NCBI GenBank assembly: GCA_965205735.1
Contig: OZ242179.1
Location: forward strand, 3,348,001 to 3,412,000
Direction of reading: 5' to 3'
Length of the DNA stretch: 64,000 nucleotides
From: VXNE01 sp965205735
Lineage (GTDB): Bacteria > Pseudomonadota > Gammaproteobacteria > Pseudomonadales > Azotimanducaceae
Shown here piece after piece: positions 33,083 through 42,151 of the stretch (positions are counted from its first letter, which is position 1; each line of letters opens with the position of its first letter). The notes under the pieces are model-generated. The model had not been told where the DNA came from. It was given only the letters and a program-made list of their open reading frames with translations, and made no database searches. Made by a program: the position numbers and the translations under genes.

Positions 33083-36038
33083 GTGGGCGAGTCGATGGAG
33101 GGCGCGGGCGGGCGCGGTATTGGCGGCGTGTTCGGCATGTTCGCGCGGCTGGCGGTGGCGCTATTCGGGATGTGTGTGTGGGGCGCGGAGTCGGTGCACA
33201 CGGTGCCGTACGTGCCGTCGGCGTCGGCGGAGGGTCACGCGGGCGTGGTTCGGATCGAGAGCCGGTCGGCGGTCGCGGGCGAGGTCCGGATCATGGCGGT
33301 TGACGACGCGGGCCAGCGACTGGAGGCGGGGCGGCTGACGCTGGGCGCGGGGGCGGCGGTGGAGTTCGAGATGGCGGCGATGGAGTCGGGAGACGCGTCG
33401 CTGGGTCTGACGGGGACGGGTCCCGGGGAGGGGGACTGGCGTCTGGAGCTGTCGACGGAGCTGGACATCGAGGCGCGGGCGTACGCGCGTTCGGAGGGTT
33501 TTTTGACGGCGCTGCACGACGCGGCGCCGCTGACGGGCGAGGTCGAGCTGCCGTTCTTCAACCCCGGCGGCGCCGCGCGGCGGAGCGTGCTGCGGCTGGC
33601 GAACGCCCGCGGCGAGCGCGCGACGGTGAGCGTGCGGGGTGTGGACGACGCGGGCGTCTCGGGCGGCCCCGCGACGGTGGAGCTGGGGCCATGGGAGGCG
33701 CGGAGCTACGCGGCGTCGGAGCTGGAGAGCGGATCGGCGGCGGGACTGACGGGATCGCTCGGTGACGGCGATGGCAGGTGGCGGCTGCGGCTGGAGGCGG
33801 AGCGGGGGATCGGCGTACGCGACGAACCTGCTGCTGGATGGATCGGGGGTGTTGTCGAGCGTGCCCGGGGGCATGTCGCGGGGATCCGGGGGCTTGCACC
33901 GGGTGTCGCTGTTCCCGTCGGCGTCGGACGGCGCGGGACGCCGCGGGGAGGTGCGGGTGGTGAACCGGTCGCCGGGGTCGGCGGAGGTATCGATCGACGC
34001 GTTCGACGCGACGGACCGCGGCTACGAGGAGTTGCGGCTGGCGCTGGGGGCGGAGTCGTCGGCGCGGTTCGACTCGACGGACCTTGAGCAGGGCAATGCG
34101 GAGAACGGGCTGGCGGGGAGCACGGGCCCGGGCGAGGGGGACTGGTGGCTGGAGCTTTCGAGCGCGTCGGACATCGAGGTGCTGTCGTACGTGGACACGG
34201 CGACGGGTCCGCTGTCGGGGGTGCGGGGCACGGTCGGCCGGGAGACGGCGACGGGGATGCGCTACGAGGCGGTGCTGCTGTCGGGAGAGTCGGGCGAGCT
34301 GCGGCTGCTGAACGCGGGCGGCGCGGCGGTTGAGGTTCGGGTGACGGGAACGGACGACGCGGGCGCATCGGGAGGCGAGGTGGAGGTGACGCTTGCGCCT
34401 TGGGTCGCGCGGACGTTGACGGCGACGGCGCTGGCGGAAGGCGCGGGCGTGCGCGGCGCGCTGGGCGCCGGGACCGGGAGCTGGCGTCTGCGTCTGGAGT
34501 CGGACGGCGAGATCGATGTGCTGAGCCTGGTGCGGGGAACGGGCGGGATGCTGTCGGACGTGTCGCGGCGGGGGCGGCCCGCGGGGGCGCCGCCGCGCAC
34601 GGAAGTGATCGATGCGACGGCGTCGGGGGCGGACCTTTGGGTGGTGGCGTCGGCGAGCGAAGTGGAGCTGTCACCCGGGGAGGCGTTTGAGTTGACGGCG
34701 ACGGTGGGCAACCGGGGCGGCTCGGGCGCGTCGGCGACGACGCTGCGCTACTATCGCTCGGTGGACGCGGCCATCACGGCGGCGGACACGGAGTTGGGCA
34801 CGGATGCGGTGGACGCGCTGGCGGCGGGGGTCGCCAGCCGCGAGTCGGTGTCGCTGAATGCGCCGTCGGCGCCGGGCACGTACCACTACGGCGCGTGCGT
34901 GGACGCGGTGCGGGGGGAGACGAACGCGGCGAACAACTGCTCCGGGGTGGCGGTGACGGTGGCGGTGGAGGCGCGGCCGGACCTTGAGGTGACGGTCGAC
35001 GCGCTGGGCGGCGCGGTCGCGCCCGGCGAGAGGTTCACGCTGCGGGCGACCGTGCGCAACGCGGGCGTGGGCGCGGCGTCGGCGACGACGCTGCGCTACT
35101 ATCGCTCGGCGGACGCGGCCATCACGGCGGCGGACGCGGAGGTGGGAACGGATCCGGTGGCCGCGCTCGCGGCGGCGCAGGCAAGCGCGCAGTCGCAGTC
35201 GCTCAGTGCGCCGACGGCGCCCGGCACGTACCACTACGGCGCGTGCGTGGATGTCGTGGCCGATGAGTCCGAAACGGCGAACAATTGCTCGGCGGCGGCG
35301 GCGGTGGCGGTAGATGCGCCGCCTCGCCCGGATCTGGTGTTGCTGTCGCCCTCGGCAAGCAATGCGCAACTGGATACGGGCGAAACGTTCACGTTCTCCG
35401 TGACGGTGCGCAATGTCGGAGACGCGGCCTCGCCGTCGACGACGCTTCGCTACTATCGCTCGGCGGACGCTAGCATCTCGACCTCCGATACCGAGGTGGG
35501 CACGGACGGCGTGGGCGGGCTTGCGCCCCTTGGCGGCAGCGACGACGGGTCGGAGGAGCTTGCGGCGCCGTTGACAGCCGGCACCCACTATTTCGGCGCG
35601 TGCGTGGATGCGGTCCCGGACGAGTCGAATACGAGGAACAACTGCTCGTCGTCAGAGCGGATAGACGTTGCGCAAGCCGCCACTTACTACGGAGCTTTCG
35701 CGACAGTTGCCTTCTTCGGTACGCGGCGTGAGTGCGTTTCAGTTTGGGGTCTGGTCGTAGATCAGGAATCAGAGTTGGCAGCCAAGCAACTCGCGATAGG
35801 AGCCTGCGAGAAATGGACCCTTCCTGATCCGATAGGCCATTGTCGGCTCACAGCGCGCACGTTCCGTCATTGTGGAGCGGTAGCTAGCGGGTACACTCGG
35901 GGGACGTTTCAATTCTGCCAAAACAGCGGGGCGATCGGCGAAACAAAGAGTTCTACGGAGGCGCTTGCGCTCGCGCGCTGCGCAACGCTTCGTCAGCAGT
36001 GCCAAATTGTCGCGTCCGGCTGCAACTCCACGCGTTAA
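33083..36038 (+). pseudogene. Secreted multi-domain protein with three CARDB domains and a C-terminal DUF4189, one frameshift
   Basis: GTG at 33083 lies 7 bases after GGAGG and opens a signal peptide (hydrophobic core around FARLAVALFGMCVWG). Four related beta-rich modules of about 100 residues follow, with a GEV(R/E)-x-x-N start and a GxGSW/GEGDWxLxL middle. Next come three CARDB domains (about 34620-35670; ATTLRYYRS, AGTYHYGACVDAV, NNCS) and a DUF4189 domain (35680-36038; YYGAFA, paired Cys, final CQIVASGC). A run of five G at 33804-33808 has one base too many. With four the frame continues as ERGSAYATN into the downstream part. As given, the gene is broken. Corrected length would be about 985 residues. 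Probably periplasmic or extracellular; function unknown. Confidence 0.75.
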
Positions 36039-36403
36039 TCGTCGGCTACGGTTAGCCCTGGCGATAGTGTTGGCGGTTAGTTGGGTCCAGCGCTCTGGAT
36101 TGCAGCCGGCGAGTGCTCCCCCCTCGATATTTGCCCGATCCAATACGTCGAGGGCGCGATTTGAGCCATGAGACAAAGTCTCGCCACGGCGAGACCACCG
36201 CCCGGGACGTTGTGCTCCGAGTCCATCGCTCCACGATGCATCCATTTCGGCGGAAGACACGCGAACCGTCAACCTTCGCCGAGCCTTTTACGCTTTCCGG
36301 GAACTGGTGGATGCATCTGCCGTCTATCCGAAGGAGTCTTCGCCATCGCTCGCCGAGGGGGTTCCCTACGGCGTAGCGATGATCGCGCAGCCCGCGCGTG
36401 CCG
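36039..36403. other. Intergenic region between convergent genes, nothing recognised
   Basis: This 365-base stretch lies between the stop of the DUF4189 protein (plus strand) and the stop of the binding protein (minus strand). Short open frames on both strands show no family features. No T-tailed hairpin was found. Confidence 0.5.
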
Positions 36404-37489
36404 TCAGCGCGCCAGCCAGGCGCTGAAGCGCTCGTTCACATCGTCGGCGTGGTCGCTCCACCACTCCCAGTCGTTGTACAGGACGCGGGTCATGTTTTGC
36501 GGGCTGGTGGGCATGTGAGGCTTCATGTCGACGCCGGTCTCCAAGTGGGTGGAGATGAGTTTCGTGCCGGAATGCCGGGCGGGGCTGTAGGAGATATATC
36601 GGCCGACCGCCGCCTGGACCTCGGATCGCGTCGCGTAGCGCACCAACTCGCGCGCCGCCGCGAGGTTCGGCGTTTCCGCGACGATGGCCATTATGCTCGC
36701 ATCGAGCACTTGCCCGTCCCAGACGACCACGAACGGCTGCTCCTCGATCACCTGCGCGTTAAAGATGCGCCCGTTGTAGGCGGTGCTCATGACCACCTCG
36801 CGATCGGCCAGCATCTGCGGGGGTTGCGCCCCCGCCTCCCACCAGACGATGTCGTCCTTGATGGTGTCGAGTTTGCGGAACGCGCGGCTCATCCCGGCGG
36901 GGGTGCCGAGGGTATCGTAGATCTCCCCGACCGGCACGCCATCCGCGAGCAGTGCGAATTCGAGGTTCACCTGCGGTGCCCGCCGCATGCCGCGACGACC
37001 GGGAAAACGGTCCAGATTGAAAAAGTCGTCGATGGTGGACGGTTTGTCGCCGGGGAAGCTGTCTGTGTTGTAAGCGTAGACCGTGGAGTAGAAAAGGAGT
37101 CCTCCGCCGCAATCGATCACTGTCCCCTCGAAGAAGTCCTCCGCTGCCGGCGTGCCGTCGGGGGCGGGCGCGAGGTCGCCGACGTCAACATACTCCAGCA
37201 GACCCTCGTCACAGCCCCGGGCCGCGTCCGCCATTTCGAGGTCGATGACATTCCAATAGACCTTGCCGCTTTCCACCTGCGCGCGGACCTGCGCCAGGCC
37301 GCCGTTGTAGACCTCGACGCGGATATCGATGCCAGTCTCCTTCGAGAACGGCTCGAGGATCGCCTTTCGACTCGCCTGCTCGTAGGAGCCGCCCCAGGAC
37401 ACCACAGTCAGCGTCTCTGCGAACCCGCCGCCCGCGAGCGCGAGACATGCGAGCAAGGCCGTCCGGGGCAGTAGTGGGAATGTTCTCAT
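36404..37489 (-). CDS. Polyamine-type ABC transporter substrate-binding protein (PotD-like)
   Basis: The 361-residue product has a signal peptide with cleavage after GGFA and a mature start ETLTVVSWGGSYEQA. This is typical of family-1 binding proteins for spermidine/putrescine and similar small cations. Later segments (YNTDSFPGDKPSTIDDFFNLD, WWEAGAQPPQMLADREVVMS and the WWSD/VNERFSAWL tail) match the PotD-like architecture over the usual length. AGGAG lies close before the start. No permease or ATPase gene is adjacent, so its transporter must be elsewhere, or it is an orphan. It is divergent from 37566 and convergent with the CARDB gene. A 3' fragment of a close paralogue lies at 4797-4985. 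Confidence 0.85.
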   Translation of the reverse strand: MRTFPLLPRTALLACLALAGGGFAETLTVVSWGGSYEQASRKAILEPFSKETGIDIRVEVYNGGLAQVRAQVESGKVYWNVIDLEMADAARGCDEGLLEYVDVGDLAPAPDGTPAAEDFFEGTVIDCGGGLLFYSTVYAYNTDSFPGDKPSTIDDFFNLDRFPGRRGMRRAPQVNLEFALLADGVPVGEIYDTLGTPAGMSRAFRKLDTIKDDIVWWEAGAQPPQMLADREVVMSTAYNGRIFNAQVIEEQPFVVVWDGQVLDASIMAIVAETPNLAAARELVRYATRSEVQAAVGRYISYSPARHSGTKLISTHLETGVDMKPHMPTSPQNMTRVLYNDWEWWSDHADDVNERFSAWLAR

Positions 37490-37565
37490 GGGGACTCCTT
37501 GATGAAGACGGCAGGCGCGATGCTGGATGGACTATGCTGCCGACTATCCAGCCAAGAGGTCAAAC

Positions 37566-38210
37566 ATGCCCGATATCGAGCCTGTCGGTGAATTCGGTTC
37601 CAGGGAGTGGTGCGAGGCGTGCGCCGCATGGAGCGTAAAACAGCTTGAGGAAGCCGATCTGCCGGCGGACATGGCGTGGGGATTCAGCGAGGTCTACGCG
37701 CATCTGCCGGAGAGGTTGATGCCCGAGGGACCGGAAGTGGCCGGATACTACATCATGGTCAGGGACGGAGAGATCAGCGGCGGCGATGGCGCGCCGGCGG
37801 AATGTCTCGAACTGCCGGGCTTTCACATCACCGCGCGTTGGACGGCAATCTGCAATCAGTCCGGCCGGCAGTACGGCAGGGAAGGCGGGCAGCAACGCGG
37901 CGTCGACCAACAGGCGATGTATCGGGCGATCGAGGAGTATCTCGGCCGCCCCTATGAATTTGTCAGTCGCCACGGCCCCGACGTGTGGCCTGCCGAGATA
38001 CGCGCCGCGTTGATTCGATCCGCTTATGAAGGGGTACCGGCTACGAAGAAGGCGGCGGGCTGCACAACGTGGCGGCGAAGATGCAGAAGCCCTCGCCCGA
38101 ATTTGCCGACCACCGGAATGGGCGTTCCGGATTTCGCGAACATGACGGAGCGTCAGAGGCAGCGATTTCTGAAGTTGTGCGCGGTTGATACGGCTATACA
38201 GCAAGATTAA
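37566..38210 (+). CDS. Hypothetical protein, 214 residues, possible compensating frame changes near its end
   Basis: Start chosen at ATG 37566 after AAGAGG. No known family was recognised. The first 155 residues look like a normal soluble acidic protein with conserved-looking aromatic and acidic patches. From about 38028 to 38110 the next frame reads more like protein (GTGYEEGGGLHNVAAK, then MQKPSPEFADH) than the annotated frame, which is Arg/Pro/Thr-rich there. The last 30 residues (MTERQRQRFLKLC and on) again look real in the annotated frame. Two opposite single-base indels could explain this. It is divergent from the binding-protein gene and shares a 76-base intergenic region with it. Confidence 0.6.
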   Translation: MPDIEPVGEFGSREWCEACAAWSVKQLEEADLPADMAWGFSEVYAHLPERLMPEGPEVAGYYIMVRDGEISGGDGAPAECLELPGFHITARWTAICNQSGRQYGREGGQQRGVDQQAMYRAIEEYLGRPYEFVSRHGPDVWPAEIRAALIRSAYEGVPATKKAAGCTTWRRRCRSPRPNLPTTGMGVPDFANMTERQRQRFLKLCAVDTAIQQD

Positions 38211-38246
38211 TATTTATGCCCATATTTGATGATACGGTAAGCAATA

Positions 38247-38492
38247 TTGAAAACAACGATCGAGATTGCGGATGACCTTGCCAGAACGGCGAAGGCCTAT
38301 GCGGCACGGGAGAACATCACGCTGCGCTCGCTGATTGAGCGTGGCTTGCACTTGGTGCTGCGCGCCGACAGCCACCGGGACCCCTTCAAGCTGAGGGATG
38401 CGTCCGTGGGCGGCCGAGGCCTGCAACCACTCTATCGCGACGCCGAGTGGGCGCGCATACGCGAATCTGCCTACAGGGATCGCGGCGGTTGA
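38247..38492 (+). CDS. vapB: VapB-type antitoxin (ribbon-helix-helix)
   Basis: The 81-residue protein starts KTTIEIADDLARTAKAYAAR and continues with a TLRSLIERGL helix, the standard pattern of short VapB antitoxins that bind DNA as ribbon-helix-helix dimers. TTG at 38247 is the only start after an in-frame stop at 38238. The stop overlaps the toxin start by 4 bases (TTGA). By family knowledge it neutralises the partner PIN toxin and represses the operon. The upstream 30 bases are AT-rich with short palindromes (AATATT). Confidence 0.8.
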   Translation: MKTTIEIADDLARTAKAYAARENITLRSLIERGLHLVLRADSHRDPFKLRDASVGGRGLQPLYRDAEWARIRESAYRDRGG

Positions 38493-38926
38493 TCGCGACG
38501 GACACCAACATCCTCGTCTATGCCCATCGCGCCGACTCCGAGTGGCACGAGCCGGCGAGATCCCGTATCGAGTCGCTTGCACACGGGCGCGTGAGCTGGG
38601 GATTGCCGTGGCCATGCATTCACGAGTTCTTGGCCATCGCGAGCCATCCGCGAATCTACGATCCGCCCTCGACCATCGCCGCAGCCATCGACCAGGTAGA
38701 CGCTTGGCTGGAATCCCCGGTCGCGCAGCTGCTCACGGAGACCGACATGCACTGGAACGTGCTGAAGAGCGCATTGCAGAACGGCCGGGTGCAAGGACCG
38801 ATGGTGCATGACGCGCGAGTCGCGGCGCTCTGCGTCGCGCACGGCGTCACGGAGTTCTGGACCGCCGACCGCGATTTCAGCCGCTTCCCGGGGCTTGTCG
38901 CTCGGAAATCGCTGCAGGACTCCTGA
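38489..38926 (+). CDS. vapC: VapC-type PIN-domain toxin (predicted RNase)
   Basis: From TTG 38489 the 145-residue product begins MIATDTNILVYAHRAD, the PIN strand with the first catalytic Asp. The other acidic residues expected of the metal site follow: Glu in CIHEFLAIA, Asp in VHDARVAAL and Asp in TADRDFSRF. PIN toxins of this class cut tRNA or rRNA when the antitoxin is lost. The 4-base overlap with vapB implies translational coupling. No sign of damage. Confidence 0.85.
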   Translation: MIATDTNILVYAHRADSEWHEPARSRIESLAHGRVSWGLPWPCIHEFLAIASHPRIYDPPSTIAAAIDQVDAWLESPVAQLLTETDMHWNVLKSALQNGRVQGPMVHDARVAALCVAHGVTEFWTADRDFSRFPGLVARKSLQDS

Positions 38927-38968
38927 GTTCGCCGCAGCGGGCCGCTACCGCATGAGGCGCGATCGGCC

Positions 38969-39343
38969 TCACACGACGCCGGCAACGTGCGACGAGTTGA
39001 TCGGAATGGAGTAACCGGAGGGGCCTTTCACCGAGAACGAGTCGTGGATGTTGCCACGCGCGATTGGCGTCGCTTCCACCCCGTCCTCGACAAACCCCCG
39101 GTGCGCCGCGTCGACATCATCGACCATGAGATCGAACGGCGCCAGTTGGCCGTCTGCGATGGGTTCCTCGGCCTTGTTGAGTATCAGATGCGTGCCGCCG
39201 CGCAGTTCAAGGATCGCGAAATCGTCGCGTTCCAGGATCTCGCGCATCCCGTGGCGGACGAAGAAGTGATACGCGTCTCCGACGTCCGCGACCGCCATTC
39301 TCATGTGACCGACTGCGAAGACCGGCCGTTCGTCATCTTTCAT
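38969..39343 (-). CDS. VOC superfamily (glyoxalase/bleomycin-resistance-like) protein
   Basis: Start chosen at ATG 39343 (MKDDERPVFAVGHMRMAV), with GGGAGA just upstream, rather than a longer frame that adds an unlike N-terminus. The 124-residue product shows one beta-alpha-beta-beta-beta module pair. It has HMRMAVADVGDAYHFFVRHG at the start, a central ILELRGGTHLIL strand pair, LMVDDVDAAHRGFVEDGV, and a C-terminal GPSGYSIPI, all typical of vicinal-oxygen-chelate proteins. The first His and the Glu in ILELRGG are candidate metal ligands. The substrate cannot be told. It is convergent with vapBC. Confidence 0.75.
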   Translation of the reverse strand: MKDDERPVFAVGHMRMAVADVGDAYHFFVRHGMREILERDDFAILELRGGTHLILNKAEEPIADGQLAPFDLMVDDVDAAHRGFVEDGVEATPIARGNIHDSFSVKGPSGYSIPINSSHVAGVV

Positions 39344-39679
39344 GTGCTGTCTCCCATGGTTGCCTACGTGGCTCGGGCTGTTGAACTTACCCGAACAACG
39401 ATGTGTAAGAAACATACATCATGGTCGTCCATGGTGGATAGTCCGTTGCTCACCCGACACCGGATCGAAAACAACACGACGGCCGAGTAGTGTCGCGCGC
39501 CCCGCCGAAGGTACCGAACGATGAGCCAGGACTATCGTCCCGAAGAAAAACGGTGTCGCCACGCCGACCGTTGTCGGCCTGCGGTTGGTTGCGCGGGAAA
39601 GCGTAGAGCGAGGATTGGTTGACGCCACGAAGTTGACGTTTATTATGACGAAATTCAAGTGAAACATTGTGGCATAGTC
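39344..39679. other. Intergenic region before the first Xre-RES module
   Basis: No gene was recognised. The last 50 bases are AT-rich and contain TGACG twice (around 39635-39650) and a small TTCA-AG-TGAA palindrome near 39654. These may serve the toxin-antitoxin promoter, but no clear operator like those of the other modules is visible. Confidence 0.4.
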
Positions 39680-40030
39680 ATGCGACTCCAGAATTTCGCC
39701 ACAGACATAGGTTTCTCGCCCAATGCGGTGGCCACGAGACTAAAGACGACCAAGGTCGAAATTGCTGCCACATTGGGGCTAAGCCGGGACGCCCTCTCGC
39801 GGAACTCCCGCGTCGGTGCGCCAAAGACCCAAATGCGATTGCGCCAGATGCTGGAGATTCTCAATCGAGTGGATGCGGAGCTGGGCTCGGAACTGGTTGC
39901 CTACGCCTGGTTCCGATCCGAACCTCTGCCCGGCTTTGCAGGCATGACCCCATGCCAACTCGTGCGGGACGGGAAAGCCGACATGGTGCATGCCTACCTG
40001 GATCAGGTTCTGGATGGCGGCTACGCCTGA
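39680..40030 (+). CDS. Xre/MbcA/ParS-type antitoxin of an Xre-RES module (1)
   Basis: The 116-residue product has an N-terminal helix-turn-helix with TKVEIAATLGLSRDALSR, followed by the DUF2384-like C-terminal half (LRQMLEILNRV, AYAWFRSEPLPGFAGMTP, QLVRDGKADMV). That half is the usual toxin-binding part of RES antitoxins. ATG 39680 is preferred to GTG 39659 because similar antitoxins start close to M-R-L-x-F. Its partner RES toxin begins 16 bases downstream. By family knowledge it blocks the NAD site of the toxin and represses the operon. Confidence 0.85.
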   Translation: MRLQNFATDIGFSPNAVATRLKTTKVEIAATLGLSRDALSRNSRVGAPKTQMRLRQMLEILNRVDAELGSELVAYAWFRSEPLPGFAGMTPCQLVRDGKADMVHAYLDQVLDGGYA

Positions 40031-40045
40031 CCCTTGTCGCGATAA

Positions 40046-40570
40046 GTGCATCTTCAAGCCGTTGTTAACCGGGCCCACGATCCTCGCTGGGCGTGGACGC
40101 CGTTGTCCGGCGAAGGTGCTCGTCGCCGGGGAGGAAGGTTCAACCGCGCGGGGCTTGCCGCGATGTACATGTCCTTTTCATTGGCAACGGCCGTGCGAGA
40201 GATCAGCCCTATCGGGCGGCGGATGCGGCCGTTGGTTCTATGTGCGTACGAGGTGGATGCCGATCCGATTTTCGATGCGCTTGATCCGACCGAAAGGACC
40301 GCCCAATCCGTCAGGCAAGCGGAGCTCGATTGCCCAACTTGGCGCAGTGACATGTTTTCCGGAAGAACGCCCGCATCGCACGCTCTCGCTGATCGCTTGA
40401 TGACCGCCGGCTTCGCCGGAATGCGTTTCAGGAGCTATGCCGTAGGTGCCCGCGAACAAGACGTCAACCTGGTTCTTTGGCGCTGGGGCGGCGAGCTGCC
40501 GAGCCGAGTTGCGCTGATAGATGAAGACAATCGTTTGGGCCTTGATCATTCAAATTCCATTGAAGACTGA
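40046..40570 (+). CDS. RES-domain toxin (predicted NAD-degrading) of module (1)
   Basis: GTG 40046 is the first start after an in-frame stop at 40043. The 174-residue protein has the RES signature: LSGEGARRRGGRFNRAG near the N-terminus with the catalytic Arg, a Glu in the ATAVREISP helix, and a late Ser in FRSYA before DVNLVLW. Characterised RES toxins (MbcT, ParT) consume NAD or modify host proteins. It follows its antitoxin at short distance. The NERD gene starts 33 bases later and may share the transcript. Confidence 0.85.
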   Translation: MHLQAVVNRAHDPRWAWTPLSGEGARRRGGRFNRAGLAAMYMSFSLATAVREISPIGRRMRPLVLCAYEVDADPIFDALDPTERTAQSVRQAELDCPTWRSDMFSGRTPASHALADRLMTAGFAGMRFRSYAVGAREQDVNLVLWRWGGELPSRVALIDEDNRLGLDHSNSIED

Positions 40571-40603
40571 TGCGGACGAACGAATCGCCGACAAGGAGGC
40601 AAA

Positions 40604-41383
40604 ATGCCAGACATAGCCCAGCTTCTTGTGTCGAAGCTCATCGGCGCGCTGTGGTGGATGATCCCGCTCATCGTCCTCGTACAGGCATTGCGTTCGCCAT
40701 GGTTCAAGGGACATGTCGGCGAGTGGATCGTTCATCTGTCCGCGCGGCTTCTCCTTCCATCGAACCGATATGCCAGCTTCCGAAATGTCACATTGCCCAC
40801 ACCGGATGGAACCACGCAGATCGATCACATTTTCGTTTCCCAATTCGGCGTGTTCGTTGTGGAAACCAAGAACATGAAAGGATGGATATTCGGCAGCGAA
40901 CGCCAAGCGCAATGGACACAAAAAATCTACAGGCAGTCCTACAGATTTCAGAACCCGCTGAGACAAAACTACAAGCACGTCAAGGCGCTGGCGGTGGCGC
41001 TCGGCATTCCTGCCGACTATGTTCATTCGGTCGTCGTCTTCGTTGGAGATTCGACATTCAAAACGACGATGCCTCCCAACGTAACCGCTGGCATCGGATT
41101 CGTTCGCTACATAAAAACTTTTTCGACGTCGGTTTTCTCGCAATCTGAGATAGACGATTTTTGCGGCGGCATCGCCTCGGGGCGCCTAGATCCCTCGTGG
41201 AAAACTCATCGCGCACATGTGCGCAATCTGAAGTCAAGGGCAGACCCTGGGGCGACAAGAAGGTGTCCGAAATGTGGCAAAGTGATGGTTCTACGCACGG
41301 CCCGTCGTGGTGCCAATGCTGGGGGGCAGTTCTGGGGGTGTTCCGGTTACCCAAAGTGCCGGACTATACAAAATTGTGCATAA
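40604..41383 (+). CDS. NERD-domain nuclease-like membrane protein with C-terminal zinc ribbon
   Basis: AAGGAGG lies 6 bases before the ATG. Of 259 residues, the first 30 include a hydrophobic membrane segment (LIGALWWMIPLIVLVQAL). A NERD domain follows, with a PD-(D/E)xK-like site: Asp in QIDHIFVS and Glu/Lys in VVETKNMKGWI. The C-terminus (RRCPKCGKVMVLR to GCSGYPKC) is a topoisomerase-type zinc ribbon that could bind DNA. NERD proteins are often found with defence or plasmid genes. A role in cutting or sensing foreign DNA at the membrane is inference. Same strand and close spacing with the gene after it. Confidence 0.85.
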   Translation: MPDIAQLLVSKLIGALWWMIPLIVLVQALRSPWFKGHVGEWIVHLSARLLLPSNRYASFRNVTLPTPDGTTQIDHIFVSQFGVFVVETKNMKGWIFGSERQAQWTQKIYRQSYRFQNPLRQNYKHVKALAVALGIPADYVHSVVVFVGDSTFKTTMPPNVTAGIGFVRYIKTFSTSVFSQSEIDDFCGGIASGRLDPSWKTHRAHVRNLKSRADPGATRRCPKCGKVMVLRTARRGANAGGQFWGCSGYPKCRTIQNCA

Positions 41384-41394
41384 CGGGAAATAAA

Positions 41395-42111
41395 GTGACA
41401 ATCCACGCCGTTCAGGAACTGCCAAACGTCAATGATCCGGACTTGATTCGGAGTTGCGTGTGTGTACAAGACATGCGCCGTACCGTGGCCGCGTTGTTTA
41501 AGCATGTGGTCTCTCAACTTACCCGCCACCCTGTTACTGCGCCGATCCGCGTCACCCTCGCAATCGTAGATCGACTCGCTGAAGGAGCATTATCTGTTGA
41601 GCTGCTTTGCCAAAAGAACCGTGCGCGAGACGCGGCGATTATCTTGTTGAGCCTCCATGAATTAAGGCTTGATCTTCAATACATCGCTCTCGACCTAGAA
41701 CGTGCGGATACCTGGCTCGACCATACACAAGAGGGAAAGAAACCGTGGCGGGTTGCCGACCAGATAAAGGAGATATACATCCTTCCAGGTGAATTGAAAG
41801 CCGAGCGCTGGCTCTACCGTCAATACTCAATGGTCAAGCACTGTAATCCCGTTGGTCAGAACTTTGCCTTCGGCATCGCCGCCGACCGGGATTCATTACA
41901 GCTTGATCTTAACAGCGGCAACAGTCTGATGGTTCGTGTCCATATGTTCGGATTGGGTGGTCACATTCACTGTGCGGTAGCGGCGGCTGCGCGCATTTGG
42001 GGCAGTGATGGCCTTGATGTTGGCGAGTACGTGGACAGGATCAACGGACAATGGAAAACACTGTCAAGATACAACGAGGAGCATATACGCTCGGGGCTTC
42101 AGGGGATGTAG
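41395..42111 (+). CDS. DUF5677-like hypothetical protein
   Basis: GTG 41395 starts 12 bases after the NERD stop. A longer frame upstream overlaps NERD and looks like shadow. The 238-residue protein is mostly helical. It contains DRLAEGALSVELLCQKNRARDAAIILLSLHELRL-type helices (read in two parts) and an Asp/His/Arg-rich middle, the pattern of DUF5677 and related helical proteins found near restriction systems. No catalytic motif is clear. It is convergent with hsdR, 40 bases away. Confidence 0.5.
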   Translation: MTIHAVQELPNVNDPDLIRSCVCVQDMRRTVAALFKHVVSQLTRHPVTAPIRVTLAIVDRLAEGALSVELLCQKNRARDAAIILLSLHELRLDLQYIALDLERADTWLDHTQEGKKPWRVADQIKEIYILPGELKAERWLYRQYSMVKHCNPVGQNFAFGIAADRDSLQLDLNSGNSLMVRVHMFGLGGHIHCAVAAAARIWGSDGLDVGEYVDRINGQWKTLSRYNEEHIRSGLQGM

Positions 42112-42151
42112 GCGTCGGCGCTCTCGGAAGTCTTCAACGATGCGGGAGTCC

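Noticed and set aside
35769..36272. Minus-strand frame over the end of the CARDB/DUF4189 gene
   Set aside because: The plus strand carries a recognisable DUF4189 domain with paired Cys. The minus frame shows no family features.
41161..41394. N-terminal extension of the DUF5677-like frame into the NERD gene
   Set aside because: It overlaps the zinc-ribbon coding part in another frame and reads like shadow. GTG 41395 is a better start.
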